Under the pieces are notes generated by a model that saw only the letters and a program-made list of their open reading frames with translations, was not told the origin of the DNA and searched no databases. From positions 1-47,849 of the forward strand of contig NZ_NCQY01000017.1 of assembly GCF_002894645.1 (NCBI RefSeq): a stretch of DNA of 47,849 nt, written 5' to 3'. This document shows, one piece after another, positions 36,519 through 45,737 of the stretch. Position 1 is the first letter of the stretch. Each line of letters starts with the position of its first letter. The position numbers and the translations under genes were made by a program. Source of the stretch: Salinibacter altiplanensis. Its GTDB lineage: Bacteria > Bacteroidota > Rhodothermia > Rhodothermales > Salinibacteraceae.

Positions 36519-38237
36519 ATGCTGCAGTCGTTGTCCGTTCAGGACTATGCCCTGATCAAGGAGCTGGAGATGGAGTTCGGGAGCGGGCTGAACATCATCA
36601 CGGGGGCCACGGGGGCGGGCAAGTCGATCCTGATCGGGGCGCTGCGCATGATTTTGGGCGAGCGGGCAAACACTGACGTGGTACGGGAGGGCACCCCAAA
36701 GGCCGTCGTCGAGGGCATCTTTGACGACGCGGACACCGAACGCATCCGGACGGTGCTTGAGAAGAACGAAATCCCCACCACTCCCCTCCCCCGCGTCATC
36801 CTGCGCCGCCGCATCACCGAGCGGGGCAGCCGCGGCTTCGTGAACGACACCCCCGCCACGCTCGACGTGATGCGGGCCGTGGCCGGCGAGCTGATCGACC
36901 TGCACGGGCAGCACGAGCACCAGAGCCTCCTTCACACCGAGACCCACCTTCGCCTGCTCGACAGCTTCGGCGGGCTGAGTGGGCTCGTAGAGCATTATCA
37001 GGAGAAGCGTGCCCAGGTGGCTGCGCTCGTGGAGGAGCGCGAGGCGCTGGCCGCCCGCGAGCGGGAACTGCGACAGCAGAAGGAGCTCTACGAGTTTCAG
37101 ATCGAGGAGATTGACGCCGTCGATCCGCAGCCGGGGGAGGAGGAAGAGCTGCGGGCCGAGCAGCGCGTGCTCGAAAACGCCGAGCACCTCTACGCCTCGA
37201 CCAAAGAACTCTACGCGCGCCTCTTCGAGAGCGAGGACGCCCTGCACGATCAGCTCGTGGTCTCGCGCAACGACCTGCAGGACCTCGCCCGCATCGACGA
37301 CGCGTTCGAGGCCCACGTCGACGAGATCGAATCGGCCCGCATCATTGTCAGCGAGCTGGCCAACTTCCTCCAGGACTACAACGCCCACGTCGAGTTCGAC
37401 CCGGAGCGACTCCAGGACATCCGCGAGCGCACCACCGAGCTCAAAAAGCTGAAACGAAAGTACGGGGGAAGCCTGGAGGCGGTCCTGGAGCACCGCGAAG
37501 AGATCGGCGAAAAGTACGAGCTGGCCCAGGACTTTGAGGGCAACCTGGAGCGGCTCGACGCCCAGATTGAGGAGGCGAAAGCAAACCTCACGGACGTGGC
37601 CCAGCGCCTCTCCCAGAAGCGGCGCGAGGTGGCCGCCCGCATCGAGGACGCCATCCTGGACGAGCTGGACACGCTCGGCATGCCCAACAGCCAATTCGAA
37701 GTGCGCTTCACCCGGACGGAGGAGCCCGACGGGTGGATCCAGCCCGACGACGCGGATGCCTGCTACCGGGCCTTCCAGAAGGGGATGGACCAGGTCGAGT
37801 TTTTCATGTCTACCAATGTCGGCATGTCCCCCATGCCCCTCGCCGAGATCGCCTCCGGCGGTGAGATCAGCCGCATCATGCTCGCGCTCAAGACGATTCT
37901 CGCCAAGAGCGAACGCCTGCCCATTCTCGTGTTCGACGAGATCGACGTGGGCATCTCCGGCAACATGGCCCGCCGCGTCGGCGAGAGCATGCACGCCCTG
38001 GCCCGCTACCACCAGATCGTCACGATCACCCACCTTCCCCAGATCGCCGCCCTCGGGGACTGCCACTTCAGGGTTGAGAAGATCGTAGAGGACGGCACCA
38101 CGAAAACCACAATCCACCGCCTCGACGAGGAGGAGCAGGCCACCCAAGTCGCCTCCCTCATCAGCGGCGAGGAAGTGACGGACGCGGCCCTCAGGAACGC
38201 CCGCGAACTGATGGCGGCCGGGGAACGGGAGGAGTAG
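36519..38237 (+). CDS. recN: DNA repair protein RecN
   Basis: A 572-residue SMC-like ATPase for double-strand break repair. The start MLQSLSVQDYALIKELEMEF leads to Walker A GATGAGKSILIGAL (29-42). Long coiled-coil arms follow (150-360, for example EEREALAARERELRQQKEL) around a short hinge. The ABC signature is MPLAEIASGGEISRIMLAL and Walker B is LPILVFDEIDVGISG. Length and order are normal. It begins 139 bp after secA; no LexA-type box is recognised upstream. Confidence 0.97.
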   Translation: MLQSLSVQDYALIKELEMEFGSGLNIITGATGAGKSILIGALRMILGERANTDVVREGTPKAVVEGIFDDADTERIRTVLEKNEIPTTPLPRVILRRRITERGSRGFVNDTPATLDVMRAVAGELIDLHGQHEHQSLLHTETHLRLLDSFGGLSGLVEHYQEKRAQVAALVEEREALAARERELRQQKELYEFQIEEIDAVDPQPGEEEELRAEQRVLENAEHLYASTKELYARLFESEDALHDQLVVSRNDLQDLARIDDAFEAHVDEIESARIIVSELANFLQDYNAHVEFDPERLQDIRERTTELKKLKRKYGGSLEAVLEHREEIGEKYELAQDFEGNLERLDAQIEEAKANLTDVAQRLSQKRREVAARIEDAILDELDTLGMPNSQFEVRFTRTEEPDGWIQPDDADACYRAFQKGMDQVEFFMSTNVGMSPMPLAEIASGGEISRIMLALKTILAKSERLPILVFDEIDVGISGNMARRVGESMHALARYHQIVTITHLPQIAALGDCHFRVEKIVEDGTTKTTIHRLDEEEQATQVASLISGEEVTDAALRNARELMAAGEREE

Positions 38238-38301
38238 CTCGCACGAGGGGCAGGAGAAGCTCGGAGCAGAGCCCCTCCTCTACGGCGTATTCAGTGTGCC
38301 C

Positions 38302-38352
38302 CTCCTACTGGGCGTGGGCTCCTACTGGGCGTGGGCTCCTACTGGGCGTGGG
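38302..38352. repeat. Three perfect tandem copies of a 17-bp unit
   Basis: The unit CTCCTACTGGGCGTGGG occurs three times without a mismatch (38302-38318, 38319-38335, 38336-38352). The third copy overlaps the last codons and the TAG stop of the lysine aminotransferase gene, which reads leftward; the other two lie in its 3' region, between the recN and aminotransferase stops. The 17-bp period is not a multiple of three, but since the stop lies in the first copy read, copy-number change would not alter the protein. Confidence 0.97.
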
Positions 38353-39727
38353 CCTGTGTCTCGTCGGCGTGCGTGCCGTGCTCCGCCGCCGTGGCCTCCA
38401 GCGCCCGGCGAATGCAGGCCATGCCCGCATCGACCTCGTCCTCCGTGATCGTGAGCGGGGTGCGGAAGCGGATGGACCGGTCGCCACACCCGAGGATGAT
38501 GGCCCCCTCCTCGTAGGTCTGCTGGGCCACGTGGTCGCGGTACTCGGTGCTCGGCAGCGTGAAGGCCGTCATGAGGCCCTCGCCTCGCACGTTGGACACG
38601 GCGGGGAACTGCTCTGCCAACTCGTGCAGCCGGTGCTGGAGGTGCGTTCCCACCCGTCCGGCGTGGTCCACGAGCTGCTCCGCCTCCATGATTTCAAGGA
38701 TGCGGTCAAAGCGCACCATGTCCACGATGTTGCCCCCCCAGGTGGAGTTGATGCGGCTGGGCGTCTCGAAGACGTGGTCGTCCACCTCGTCGAGCTTGCG
38801 CCCGGCCAGGATGCCACACACCTGCGACTTCTTGCCGAACGCCATGATGTCGGGCTTCACCCCCAAGGCCTGGTGCGCCCAGAACTCGCCCGTAATGCCG
38901 ACGCCGCTCTGCACCTCGTCGAACACGAGCAGGGTGTCGTTCTCGTGGGCCAGGGCCTTCAGTTCCCGCAGAAACGCGGGCCGGAAGTGGTTGTCCCCCC
39001 CTTCCCCCTGGATCGGCTCCAGAATGACGGCGGCAATCTGGTCCTCACGCTCGTGGAAGTGACGCTTGGCCTGTCGAAGGGCCTCTTCCTCGTGGGTCCG
39101 TACGCGCTCCCGCTCGTCGGCGTCGAGCGGAAAGTGAACCTTCGGGTTCGTGATGCGCGGCCAGTCAAACTTCGGGAAGTACATCGTCTTCCGCGGGTCG
39201 GCCGTGTTCGTGAGCGACATGGTGTAGCCGGTGCGCCCGTGAAAGGCCTGGTCCAGGTGCAGCACCTGATGGCCCACCTCGCGGCGGTATCCCTTCTGGT
39301 GGTTCTTGCGCACCTTCCAGTCGAAGGCGGTCTTCAGCGCGTTCTCTACGGCCAGCGCCCCGCCGGAGATAAAGAACGTGTACGGCAGGTAGTCCGGGAT
39401 GCCCACCCGATCGAAGGTCTCCACGAACCGCGCCATGTGCCCGGTCATGACGTCGGAGTTGGTCACCTTGTTGAGGCCCGCGTCCACCAGCCGCTCCATG
39501 AACGCCTCGTCTCCACTCATCTTCGGGTGGTTCATCCCGAGGGGGTTCGAGGCGTAAAAGCCGAACAGATCGATGAGCGAGCGGCCACTTTTCTTGTCGT
39601 GCAGACGAACCCCCTGGCTCGCCTCCATGTCAAGCACCATGGGCATCATGCCCTTCGTCAGCAGGTGCTCAGACAGAAGCTCTTTGACCTCCGCAGGACG
39701 AACCGAGTTTGGGGAAACCGCTTCCAT
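38339..39727 (-). CDS. lat: L-lysine 6-aminotransferase
   Basis: A 462-residue class III PLP enzyme that moves the epsilon-amino group of lysine to 2-oxoglutarate, giving aminoadipate semialdehyde (cyclising to piperideine-6-carboxylate). The start MEAVSPNSVRPAEVKELLSE fits. Signatures are FISGGALAVENALKTAFDWK, AFHGRTGYTMSLTNT, the Glu-switch region EPIQGEGGDNHFRP (Glu242), PLP Asp in LLVFDEVQSG, and the Schiff-base Lys300 in DIMAFGKKSQVCG. The FFISGG and KSQVCG wording and the 450-plus length separate it from ornithine and GABA aminotransferases. It ends inside the 17-bp tandem repeat. No dehydrogenase partner is adjacent. Confidence 0.93.
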   Translation of the reverse strand: MEAVSPNSVRPAEVKELLSEHLLTKGMMPMVLDMEASQGVRLHDKKSGRSLIDLFGFYASNPLGMNHPKMSGDEAFMERLVDAGLNKVTNSDVMTGHMARFVETFDRVGIPDYLPYTFFISGGALAVENALKTAFDWKVRKNHQKGYRREVGHQVLHLDQAFHGRTGYTMSLTNTADPRKTMYFPKFDWPRITNPKVHFPLDADERERVRTHEEEALRQAKRHFHEREDQIAAVILEPIQGEGGDNHFRPAFLRELKALAHENDTLLVFDEVQSGVGITGEFWAHQALGVKPDIMAFGKKSQVCGILAGRKLDEVDDHVFETPSRINSTWGGNIVDMVRFDRILEIMEAEQLVDHAGRVGTHLQHRLHELAEQFPAVSNVRGEGLMTAFTLPSTEYRDHVAQQTYEEGAIILGCGDRSIRFRTPLTITEDEVDAGMACIRRALEATAAEHGTHADETQAHAQ

Positions 39728-39810
39728 GGGTGAGGCGGACTATTGAGAGTGACTGAGTGGGATACAGAAATTCGCCAGCCCCGCGGACGTTTCCCCCGCA
39801 CCGGAAACGA

Positions 39811-41526
39811 TCACTCCTTCGTATAAACCACCTCGCCCCCCACGACGGTGTAGTCGACCGTTGCCTCTCGAAGGCGCTCCGGAGGCCCTGTGAGGATGTT
39901 GTGCGACAGCACCGCGACGTCGGACAGCTTGCCGGGCGTGAGGGTGCCTTTTATGTCCTCCTCGAACGCCATGCGGGCATTGTTGATCGTGTACGACTTG
40001 AGCGCCTCTCGAGGCGTGAGGGCCTCCTCCGCGGTAAACGTCGTGTCGCTGCCCGGGACCTGACGGGCCACCGTGCAGTGGAGGCTCGCGAGGGGGTTGA
40101 TCTTTTCGACCGGCACGTCGGTCCCATTTCCGACCACGACCCCGTCCTCCCGCAGCGTCTTCCACAGGTACGCCCCCTGGTTCACCCGCTGGGCCCCGAG
40201 GCGCTCGTAGTTGTACGGAGCGTCGGAGCAGGCGTGGATGGCCTGCATCGAGGCAATCACCCCGAGGTCGCCGAAGCGCGGGATGTCGTCCGGGTGCAGG
40301 TGCTGCGCATGCTCGATGCGCCAGCGCCGCTCCGCCCCGCTCCCCTCAGCCTCCTCAAACAGCGACGCGTACAGGTCGAGCGTCTCCCGATTTGCGCGGT
40401 CCCCAATGGCGTGCACGGCGAGCTGGTAGTCCTCCTCCAGCGCGATCTCCGCAATCTCTCGGATGCGGTCCATCGACGTGACGTTGATGCCCGTGTCGTC
40501 GGGCGCGTCGTCGTACGGCTCCAGCATCCAGGCGCTGCGGGAGCCGAGGGCCCCGTCCGCCGTCACTTCGCCAATCGAGCGCACCGTTAGATGATGATCG
40601 GCGGCGCCCACGGCGCGGATCTCGGCCAGGCGCTCTTGGGTGTCGGTCGCCACCTCCCCCTGCGACACCATCGCGTACATCCGGATGCCAAGGGCCTCGT
40701 TCTCGGCCATCGTGCGATACAGCTCGATCGTCTCAAAGGAGGCCCCCTGGTCCTGAAAGCTCGTCACGCCGTTCGCGAGCGCCTCCTCGGCGGCGAGCCG
40801 CACCTGCCGCTCCCGCCGGCGGCGGCGCTGCTGAGGGCTCATGTTGCTCCGCGACGCCTCCACCGCCTCCTGCACCAGCCCCGCCGCGGTTTCCAGAAGA
40901 ACCCCGGTGGCCCGGCCCTGTGCGTCCCGCACGACGGTGCCGCCGTCCGGATCGGGCGTGTCCGGACCGATGCCGGCCGCCTCCAGGGCGGCGTCATTGG
41001 CGATGGCGGCGTGGCCGCTGGCATGGGTCAGGTAGACCGGGGTCTCCGGCGCCACCTGGTTGAGCCGCTCATTCGTCTGAAAGCCGCGCACCATGCGATC
41101 CGGCGTTGCGTCCCACTTCTCCTGATGCCACCCGCGCCCCTGCACCCACGCTCCGTCAGTCGAGGCAGTAGCGGCCGAGTCGACCATGGCGACGATCCGT
41201 TCCCAAGACGGAGTGCCTAGCAGGCCGAGCTGCATTTGCGCTTCGCCCATGCCCATGTAGTGGCCGTGCCCCTCGATAAAGCCCGGGACAGCGAGGCGGC
41301 CGTCAAGGTCAATGACGCGCGTGTCTGTCCCCACATGGGCCTCTATGTCCTCAGCGCTCCCCACGGCCAGGACAGTGTCGCCCGCAGCGGCGAGGGCCTC
41401 CACATCCCCGTGCGCCCCGTCGAGCGTGGCGACGGTCCCATTCGTCAGAACGAGGTCGGCCGTGGGACCGGACGAGCAGCCAACAAGCAGAACGGCGAGG
41501 GCAAAAAGTAGGGATCGAGGCCACAT
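39811..41526 (-). CDS. Amidohydrolase lipoprotein (YtcJ-like)
   Basis: A 571-residue protein starting at MWPRSLLFALAVLLVGC, a lipoprotein signal with lipobox LVGC. The mature enzyme has the amidohydrolase_3 layout: DLVLTNGTVATLD, the metal HxH in FIEGHGHYMGMGEAQ, TSFQDQGASFETIELY, YQLAVHAIGDRANRETLDLY and RIEHAQHLHPDDIPRFGDLG, ending with GKLSDVAVLSHNI. YtcJ-type proteins hydrolyse C-N bonds in amides or N-acyl compounds; the substrate here is unknown. Being membrane-anchored, it acts outside the cytoplasm. It ends 83 bp from the start side of the lysine aminotransferase gene on the same strand. Confidence 0.92.
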   Translation of the reverse strand: MWPRSLLFALAVLLVGCSSGPTADLVLTNGTVATLDGAHGDVEALAAAGDTVLAVGSAEDIEAHVGTDTRVIDLDGRLAVPGFIEGHGHYMGMGEAQMQLGLLGTPSWERIVAMVDSAATASTDGAWVQGRGWHQEKWDATPDRMVRGFQTNERLNQVAPETPVYLTHASGHAAIANDAALEAAGIGPDTPDPDGGTVVRDAQGRATGVLLETAAGLVQEAVEASRSNMSPQQRRRRRERQVRLAAEEALANGVTSFQDQGASFETIELYRTMAENEALGIRMYAMVSQGEVATDTQERLAEIRAVGAADHHLTVRSIGEVTADGALGSRSAWMLEPYDDAPDDTGINVTSMDRIREIAEIALEEDYQLAVHAIGDRANRETLDLYASLFEEAEGSGAERRWRIEHAQHLHPDDIPRFGDLGVIASMQAIHACSDAPYNYERLGAQRVNQGAYLWKTLREDGVVVGNGTDVPVEKINPLASLHCTVARQVPGSDTTFTAEEALTPREALKSYTINNARMAFEEDIKGTLTPGKLSDVAVLSHNILTGPPERLREATVDYTVVGGEVVYTKE

Positions 41527-41727
41527 GGGGCTGAGCAAGGAAGCAAAGAAAGGCGCGTGCCGGTTGGGGCGTCAGCCGGACTCACAGTCTCATGACTCGG
41601 CGCCTCGTTGTCAAGACCTCCGTTCAAAATCGGGCCGGGGTGCTCCCCTGCAGGGGGCTCTCCTCCCAGAGCACGCTCATCGTGCGTCGGTTTGTCCCTG
41701 CCCTGAATCGAACACGACCCCGCTACG

Positions 41728-42274
41728 ATGTCCATGCCCTTCCTCCTTTTCCGCCAACCGCCCCCCCGTCCGGCCCCGCGATCAGGACGCGCTCGTGCAG
41801 CACCTGCAAGAGCGAGACCTCTGGCGCACCTCCCTTCACATTCCGTAGCCCTATACGGAGGAAGACGCCAGGACCTGGATCGAAGAGCGAGTTCGGCGTT
41901 GGTCTGAACAGTCTCCGGAAACGACCTGTGCCATCCGCCGGGCGGACGGCACACTCATCGGCATGGTGGGCGCCGACCGCCTCGACGCAAGGGCCTCCCC
42001 CCGCGCCCGCATCGGCCACTGGCTCGCGAAGCCGTACGGGAACCAGGGCTTGATGACAGACGCCGTGCGCCGGTTTGTGGACCCTGCCCTTGCGAAGCTC
42101 CAGGACACGCGCCTGACGACAGAGGTGTTTGCACGAAGCGGCGCATCGGCCCGCGTGCTGCACAAGGAGGAGTTTGTGCAGGAGGGACGACTCCGCCGCC
42201 CCCGCAACAATGGCGGCAAACGTTTGGATGTGCTCTACTTTGGGTTGCTGAATGCGGACCTCGACGACGCCTGA
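41728..42274 (+). pseudogene. GNAT acetyltransferase pseudogene (frameshift plus nonsense)
   Basis: Joined reading gives one GNAT of about 180 residues. The only plausible start, ATG at 41728 (MSMPFLLFRQPPP), runs into a seven-C tract at about 41759-41765; removing one C puts it in frame with VRPRDQDALVQHLQERDLWR and TSLHIP. There a TAG (41846-41848) stands where relatives have an aromatic or similar codon, and the same frame goes on with PYTEEDARTWIEERVRRW, then the acetyl-CoA site region RIGHWLAKPYGNQGLMTDAV and the usual GNAT C-terminus. Two separate lesions favour a real pseudogene over sequencing error. The intact part from 41963 could still make a truncated 103-residue product. Confidence 0.75.
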
Positions 42275-42444
42275 GCGGCCGTGCGGTGTCCAGGACCCAC
42301 GCCGCTCCCCCCGGTCAAGAACAGACTGTCACAAGCACGACCCCGAGGCCTCTCGGAGGAACGGGCGGTGCGCCCCTTCGTACTCGTCTGCCCGTATTTT
42401 CATACCGGTTCTGTGACCGGCTAACTGATCTTCTGCTGTCTCTT

Positions 42445-43443
42445 ATGTCCACCACTGAGACCCGCGACCCGGAGTCCTCGGACGACACGCCTACCATGCC
42501 CGGCGAAACGGACCTGGGCGCCGTTGAGCCCGATCCCATTGGGCCCTCGGGCGACGGCGATCCCGGATTCGTCGAGCTGCCAGTCGTCGAGAACACGAAC
42601 CAAAACAAACGGGGCGAGCGCCCGGAGTGGCTCCGCGTCTCGCTCCCGCAGGGCGAGACGTACAAGGACGTGCGGGAGACCGTGGACGACCACGACCTGC
42701 ACACAGTCTGTGAGAGCGCCAACTGTCCGAACATGGGAGAGTGCTGGAGCCGTGGCACGGCCACGTTCATGATTCTGGGCGATGTGTGCACCCGCTCCTG
42801 CGGCTTCTGCGCCGTCAAGACGGGACAGCCCCAGGACGGCCTTGACTGGGACGAGCCGCGCCGCGTGGCCGATGCTGTCGGCAAGATGGATCTGGAGCAC
42901 GCCGTCATTACCAGCATCAACCGCGACGACCGCGAGGACGGGGGCGCCCCCATCTTCGCGGAGGTCATCGAGCGCATCCACAACCAGGGGGCCACCTGCG
43001 AGGTGCTCACGCCCGACTTTCGGGGCATGCGAGAGCCGTGCGAGACGGTCTTCGAGGCGGAGCCGGACATCTTCAATCACAACGTGGAGACGGTGCCCAG
43101 CCTCTACCGCCGCGTTCGTCCTCAGGCCAATTACGAGCGCTCCTTGAAGGTCCTCCGATGGGCAAAAGAGGAGGACCTGCGCACGAAGAGCGGCATCATG
43201 GTGGGCCTTGGCGAAGCGAAGGAAGAGGTTCTGGAGATCATGGATGACTTCGTCGAGATCGGCCTCGACGTGATGACGATCGGCCAGTACATGCAGCCGA
43301 CCGATCACCATCTCCCGGTCGAGGAGTGGGTGGAGCCCGAGGTCTTCGACTGGTACAAGGAGGTCGGAGAGGAGAAGGGGATCGAGCACGTCGAGAGCAG
43401 TCCGCTGACGCGTTCGTCCTACCACGCCGAGGAGCACGTGTAG
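42445..43443 (+). CDS. lipA: Lipoyl synthase
   Basis: A 332-residue radical-SAM enzyme that inserts sulfur into protein-bound octanoyl groups. The start MSTTETRDPESSDDT gives a 55-residue acidic N-terminal extension not needed by the family; a later start is possible but lacks a good codon nearby. The auxiliary-cluster motif is CESANCPNMGEC (Cys89, 94, 100) and the radical-SAM motif is CTRSCGFC (Cys115, 119, 122). FNHNVETVPSLY and the C-terminal SPLTRSSYHAEE, with the conserved Ser that binds the auxiliary cluster, are present. Its likely client in this window is the E2 protein with two lipoyl domains. Confidence 0.97.
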   Translation: MSTTETRDPESSDDTPTMPGETDLGAVEPDPIGPSGDGDPGFVELPVVENTNQNKRGERPEWLRVSLPQGETYKDVRETVDDHDLHTVCESANCPNMGECWSRGTATFMILGDVCTRSCGFCAVKTGQPQDGLDWDEPRRVADAVGKMDLEHAVITSINRDDREDGGAPIFAEVIERIHNQGATCEVLTPDFRGMREPCETVFEAEPDIFNHNVETVPSLYRRVRPQANYERSLKVLRWAKEEDLRTKSGIMVGLGEAKEEVLEIMDDFVEIGLDVMTIGQYMQPTDHHLPVEEWVEPEVFDWYKEVGEEKGIEHVESSPLTRSSYHAEEHV

Positions 43444-43738
43444 ATCTTGGCCCACACACGATCGCTTCGGGAACGGCGGCCTCCGCAGCAGGTCTTGAGG
43501 GCAACGACCATGACGCGCGTGTGACGTCTAGATCGCCCTCCTGGGCCGTGGGGCTGTAATGTATCCGCCCCAGGCCTGTATGGCTCCACGGGCGAGCGAC
43601 GACAGGACCGCTCCGAGGCTCCCTGCCGGCCCCTTGAGAACAGGTGCAACGGATTGTCGAATGCCCTTGTCTGATTGGGACATCCCGCGGTTCTTTCGCG
43701 GACCTTCCCGACTCCTGTTACGTCCCCCCCCTTTCTCC

Positions 43739-44716
43739 ATGCTCCGATCTGCCTTTCTTCTCCACACCCTGTTGATCGCCGTGGTTCTCGGCCTGGGCGT
43801 CGCTCCCTTGGCCGTCGCCCAGACCCCAGCCCGAACCGTGAGGGATGCGGTGCCCCTTGCCCCAGACGGCACCGTGACCGTCGACAACCACGAAGGCAGC
43901 GTCACCGTCACCACCTGGGAACGCGATCGCGTGCGGTACGAGGCCGAGATTATGCCGACCGACGAGGCCCCCAGCGCCGAAAAGGTAACAATCCGAACCC
44001 GAACGGACGACGACCGCTTTCGGCTCGTGACCGACCACGAGGACGGAGACGACGAGTCGGTGGTGTTTGGCTTCGACGAGGACGGATTCCGGTGGGGCGG
44101 CATCGACATTCCGGCGGTCCACTACACGATCAGGATGCCGCGGTCCACGGCTCTCCACATCGACGACCACGAGTCGACCATCGAGGTGACAGGCCTCGCC
44201 GAAGAGCTCCGCATCGATACCCACGAGGGCCCGATCACCGTCGCCGAGCAGCGCGGTGCGGTCACCATCGACAGCCACGAAAGCCCCATTTCCATTGCGG
44301 ACCAGAGCGGCGACGTGACGCTCGATACCCACGAGGGTCGCATGAACCTTCAAGACGTTGAGGGCCGCCTCTCGGTGGACACCCACGACGGAGACCTCAC
44401 GGTCGAGGGACTGGAGGGCGGTCTCCGGGTTGATACGCACGACGGGACGATCTCCGCGTCGTTCGCGGCGGTGACCGACGACGTGTACATCGATGCCCAC
44501 GACGGCGATGCAACTCTCGCCCTCCCCGCCACTGCCGGGTTTGACCTCAACACCGATTTTGATGACGACGTGGACGTGACCTCTGATTTCGACCTCTCCA
44601 CGATCCGGATTGGCAATGAGGAGGACGAGCTCAACTACCGAGGCGACGTGAATGGGGGCGGATCAGAACTGTACCTCGAGGCTCAGGATGGAGGTGTTGC
44701 CCTCCGTGCCCGGTAG
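43739..44716 (+). CDS. Exported DUF4097-like beta-solenoid protein with His/acid repeats
   Basis: A 325-residue protein starting at MLRSAFLLHTLLIAVVLGLG, a signal peptide ending near VAQTP. The body is a repetitive beta protein of the DUF4097 adhesin-like type. From residue 140 each turn has the pattern hydrophobic-x-Asp-Thr/Ser/Asp-His-Glu/Asp-Gly/Ser followed by a short strand. The histidines fall at 144, 162, 180, 198, 216, 234 and 254, an exact 18-residue period for six of them; earlier copies are at 51 (DNHEGSVTV) and perhaps 100. The last 70 residues are acidic (FDLNTDFDDDVDV). No enzyme motif is seen. It is likely periplasmic or surface-exposed. Confidence 0.85.
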   Translation: MLRSAFLLHTLLIAVVLGLGVAPLAVAQTPARTVRDAVPLAPDGTVTVDNHEGSVTVTTWERDRVRYEAEIMPTDEAPSAEKVTIRTRTDDDRFRLVTDHEDGDDESVVFGFDEDGFRWGGIDIPAVHYTIRMPRSTALHIDDHESTIEVTGLAEELRIDTHEGPITVAEQRGAVTIDSHESPISIADQSGDVTLDTHEGRMNLQDVEGRLSVDTHDGDLTVEGLEGGLRVDTHDGTISASFAAVTDDVYIDAHDGDATLALPATAGFDLNTDFDDDVDVTSDFDLSTIRIGNEEDELNYRGDVNGGGSELYLEAQDGGVALRAR

Positions 44717-44779
44717 ATCCGCGGGCCTTTAGCGGGCATCTCCAACCCGGTTGCCTTGATGTTCTCCATTCGGTGGTTA

Positions 44780-45737
44780 GGCTCTGTCTGAGAATTATTG
44801 TTTCAGATACTCGCCGATGAAGGCCCACTGGAGCATCGCTGTGGAGCTGTCGCTCCCGTGTGGCTGGCTTTCTTCTCATAGCAGGTCGCAACTCGCCTAC
44901 GCTCCTTCAGGCGGCCCACCAGGCGTTCGACAACATTCCGTCGCTTGTATTTTTGCTCATCGCAAGTCGGAGGACGTCCGGCTCCGGTATGCATCCCGTT
45001 TCGGGCCGGAATTACCGACTCGATGTTCCGTTCCCAACACCACCGTCGGTTTTCTTTGGAGTCGTAAGCCCGGTCTCCCTTGGGCCGCCTCAGGCCGCTG
45101 CTTGGGCCGCCCGACAGGCCTCGGCACCCCCACGGCGTCCATTGCATCAGTGAAAAAGGCCAATTCGTGGCGCTGCCCAGCCGTAAGAAGAGCGGCCATC
45201 GGAAGTCCGTTGCCATCGCTCACAAGAGTGTACCAGAGGTGGAGAATCCTCCCCGGCCGTATCCGAGGGCAGAACTTACTCCCTCGTCTTCTCGGCTGGA
45301 CCTGTCCCCTTTTTATCGTCGGTCGGCCCACCGGCTGCCGAGCGGCTGGCCCGGATCGTTGTGCTGTCCACATTGAACTGGTCCCAGTCGATATGGCCCT
45401 CAGCGTCGAGTTCTCCCTGAAGCTTCTCGACAATCGACTGCAAAGTGCCATCTTCAGCCCATCGACGAAATCGGTCGTAGACAGTTTTCCACGACCCATA
45501 ACGCTCGGGAAGATCCCGCCAAGGGGCTCCCGAACGAAGAACCCAGAAGATCCCATTTACCACTTTCCGGTGGTCCTCGTAGGGCCGGCCTCTTCCGTCG
45601 ACTTCCGGAAGAGCATCTTCAATGCGATCAAATTGCTCATCGGTCAGTTCGTAGCGGCGACGTCGGGCCATCGGCAAATCTCAGAACAAGTCCACTTACG
45701 ACTCGACCTTCATACCAGCTTTTTGTCAGACAGTGCC
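44780..45737. mobile_element. Decayed IS5-type insertion sequence (958 bp)
   Basis: The element is bounded by imperfect inverted repeats: left GGCTCTGTCTGAGAA (44780-44794) and right, read inward, GGCACTGTCTGACAA (45737-45723), 13 of 15 identical. Both ends are flanked by TA (44778-44779 and 45738-45739), a likely target duplication. Inside is a minus-strand DDE transposase of the IS5 superfamily broken by several frameshifts, so the element is not self-mobile. Confidence 0.85.
44795..45671 (-). pseudogene. IS5-family transposase, multiply frameshifted
   Basis: The reading starts at MARRRRYELTDEQFDRIEDA (45671) and keeps frame to about 45290, covering the DUF4096-like N-terminus (GIFWVLRSGAPWRDLPERYG) and the first catalytic Asp in NVDSTTIRA. 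The frame then changes at least twice before LVSDGNGLPMAALLTAGQRH (about 45240-45075), again before GDRAYDSKENRRW (second Asp) and RRNVVERLVGRLKERRRVAT (Glu), and once more near 44850 before the end AMLQWAFIGEYLKQ. All DDE residues can still be found, but spread over three frames. Confidence 0.85.

Noticed and set aside
36519-38147. Long minus-strand frame opposite recN
   Set aside because: It is a shadow of recN with no start context and low-complexity Val/Leu/His composition.
38302-38352. CRISPR-like array
   Set aside because: The three 17-bp copies are directly adjacent with no spacers, and no cas genes are present.
41645-41656. Perfect palindrome CCCCTGCAGGGG upstream of the amidohydrolase gene
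   Set aside because: A single 12-bp GC-rich palindrome is expected by chance at this composition, and no regulator gene is near.
44631-44891. Minus-strand frame that would continue the truncated small gene past the IS
   Set aside because: The sequence left of the element in that frame is antisense to the solenoid gene and looks random, so it is probably not the original C-terminus.
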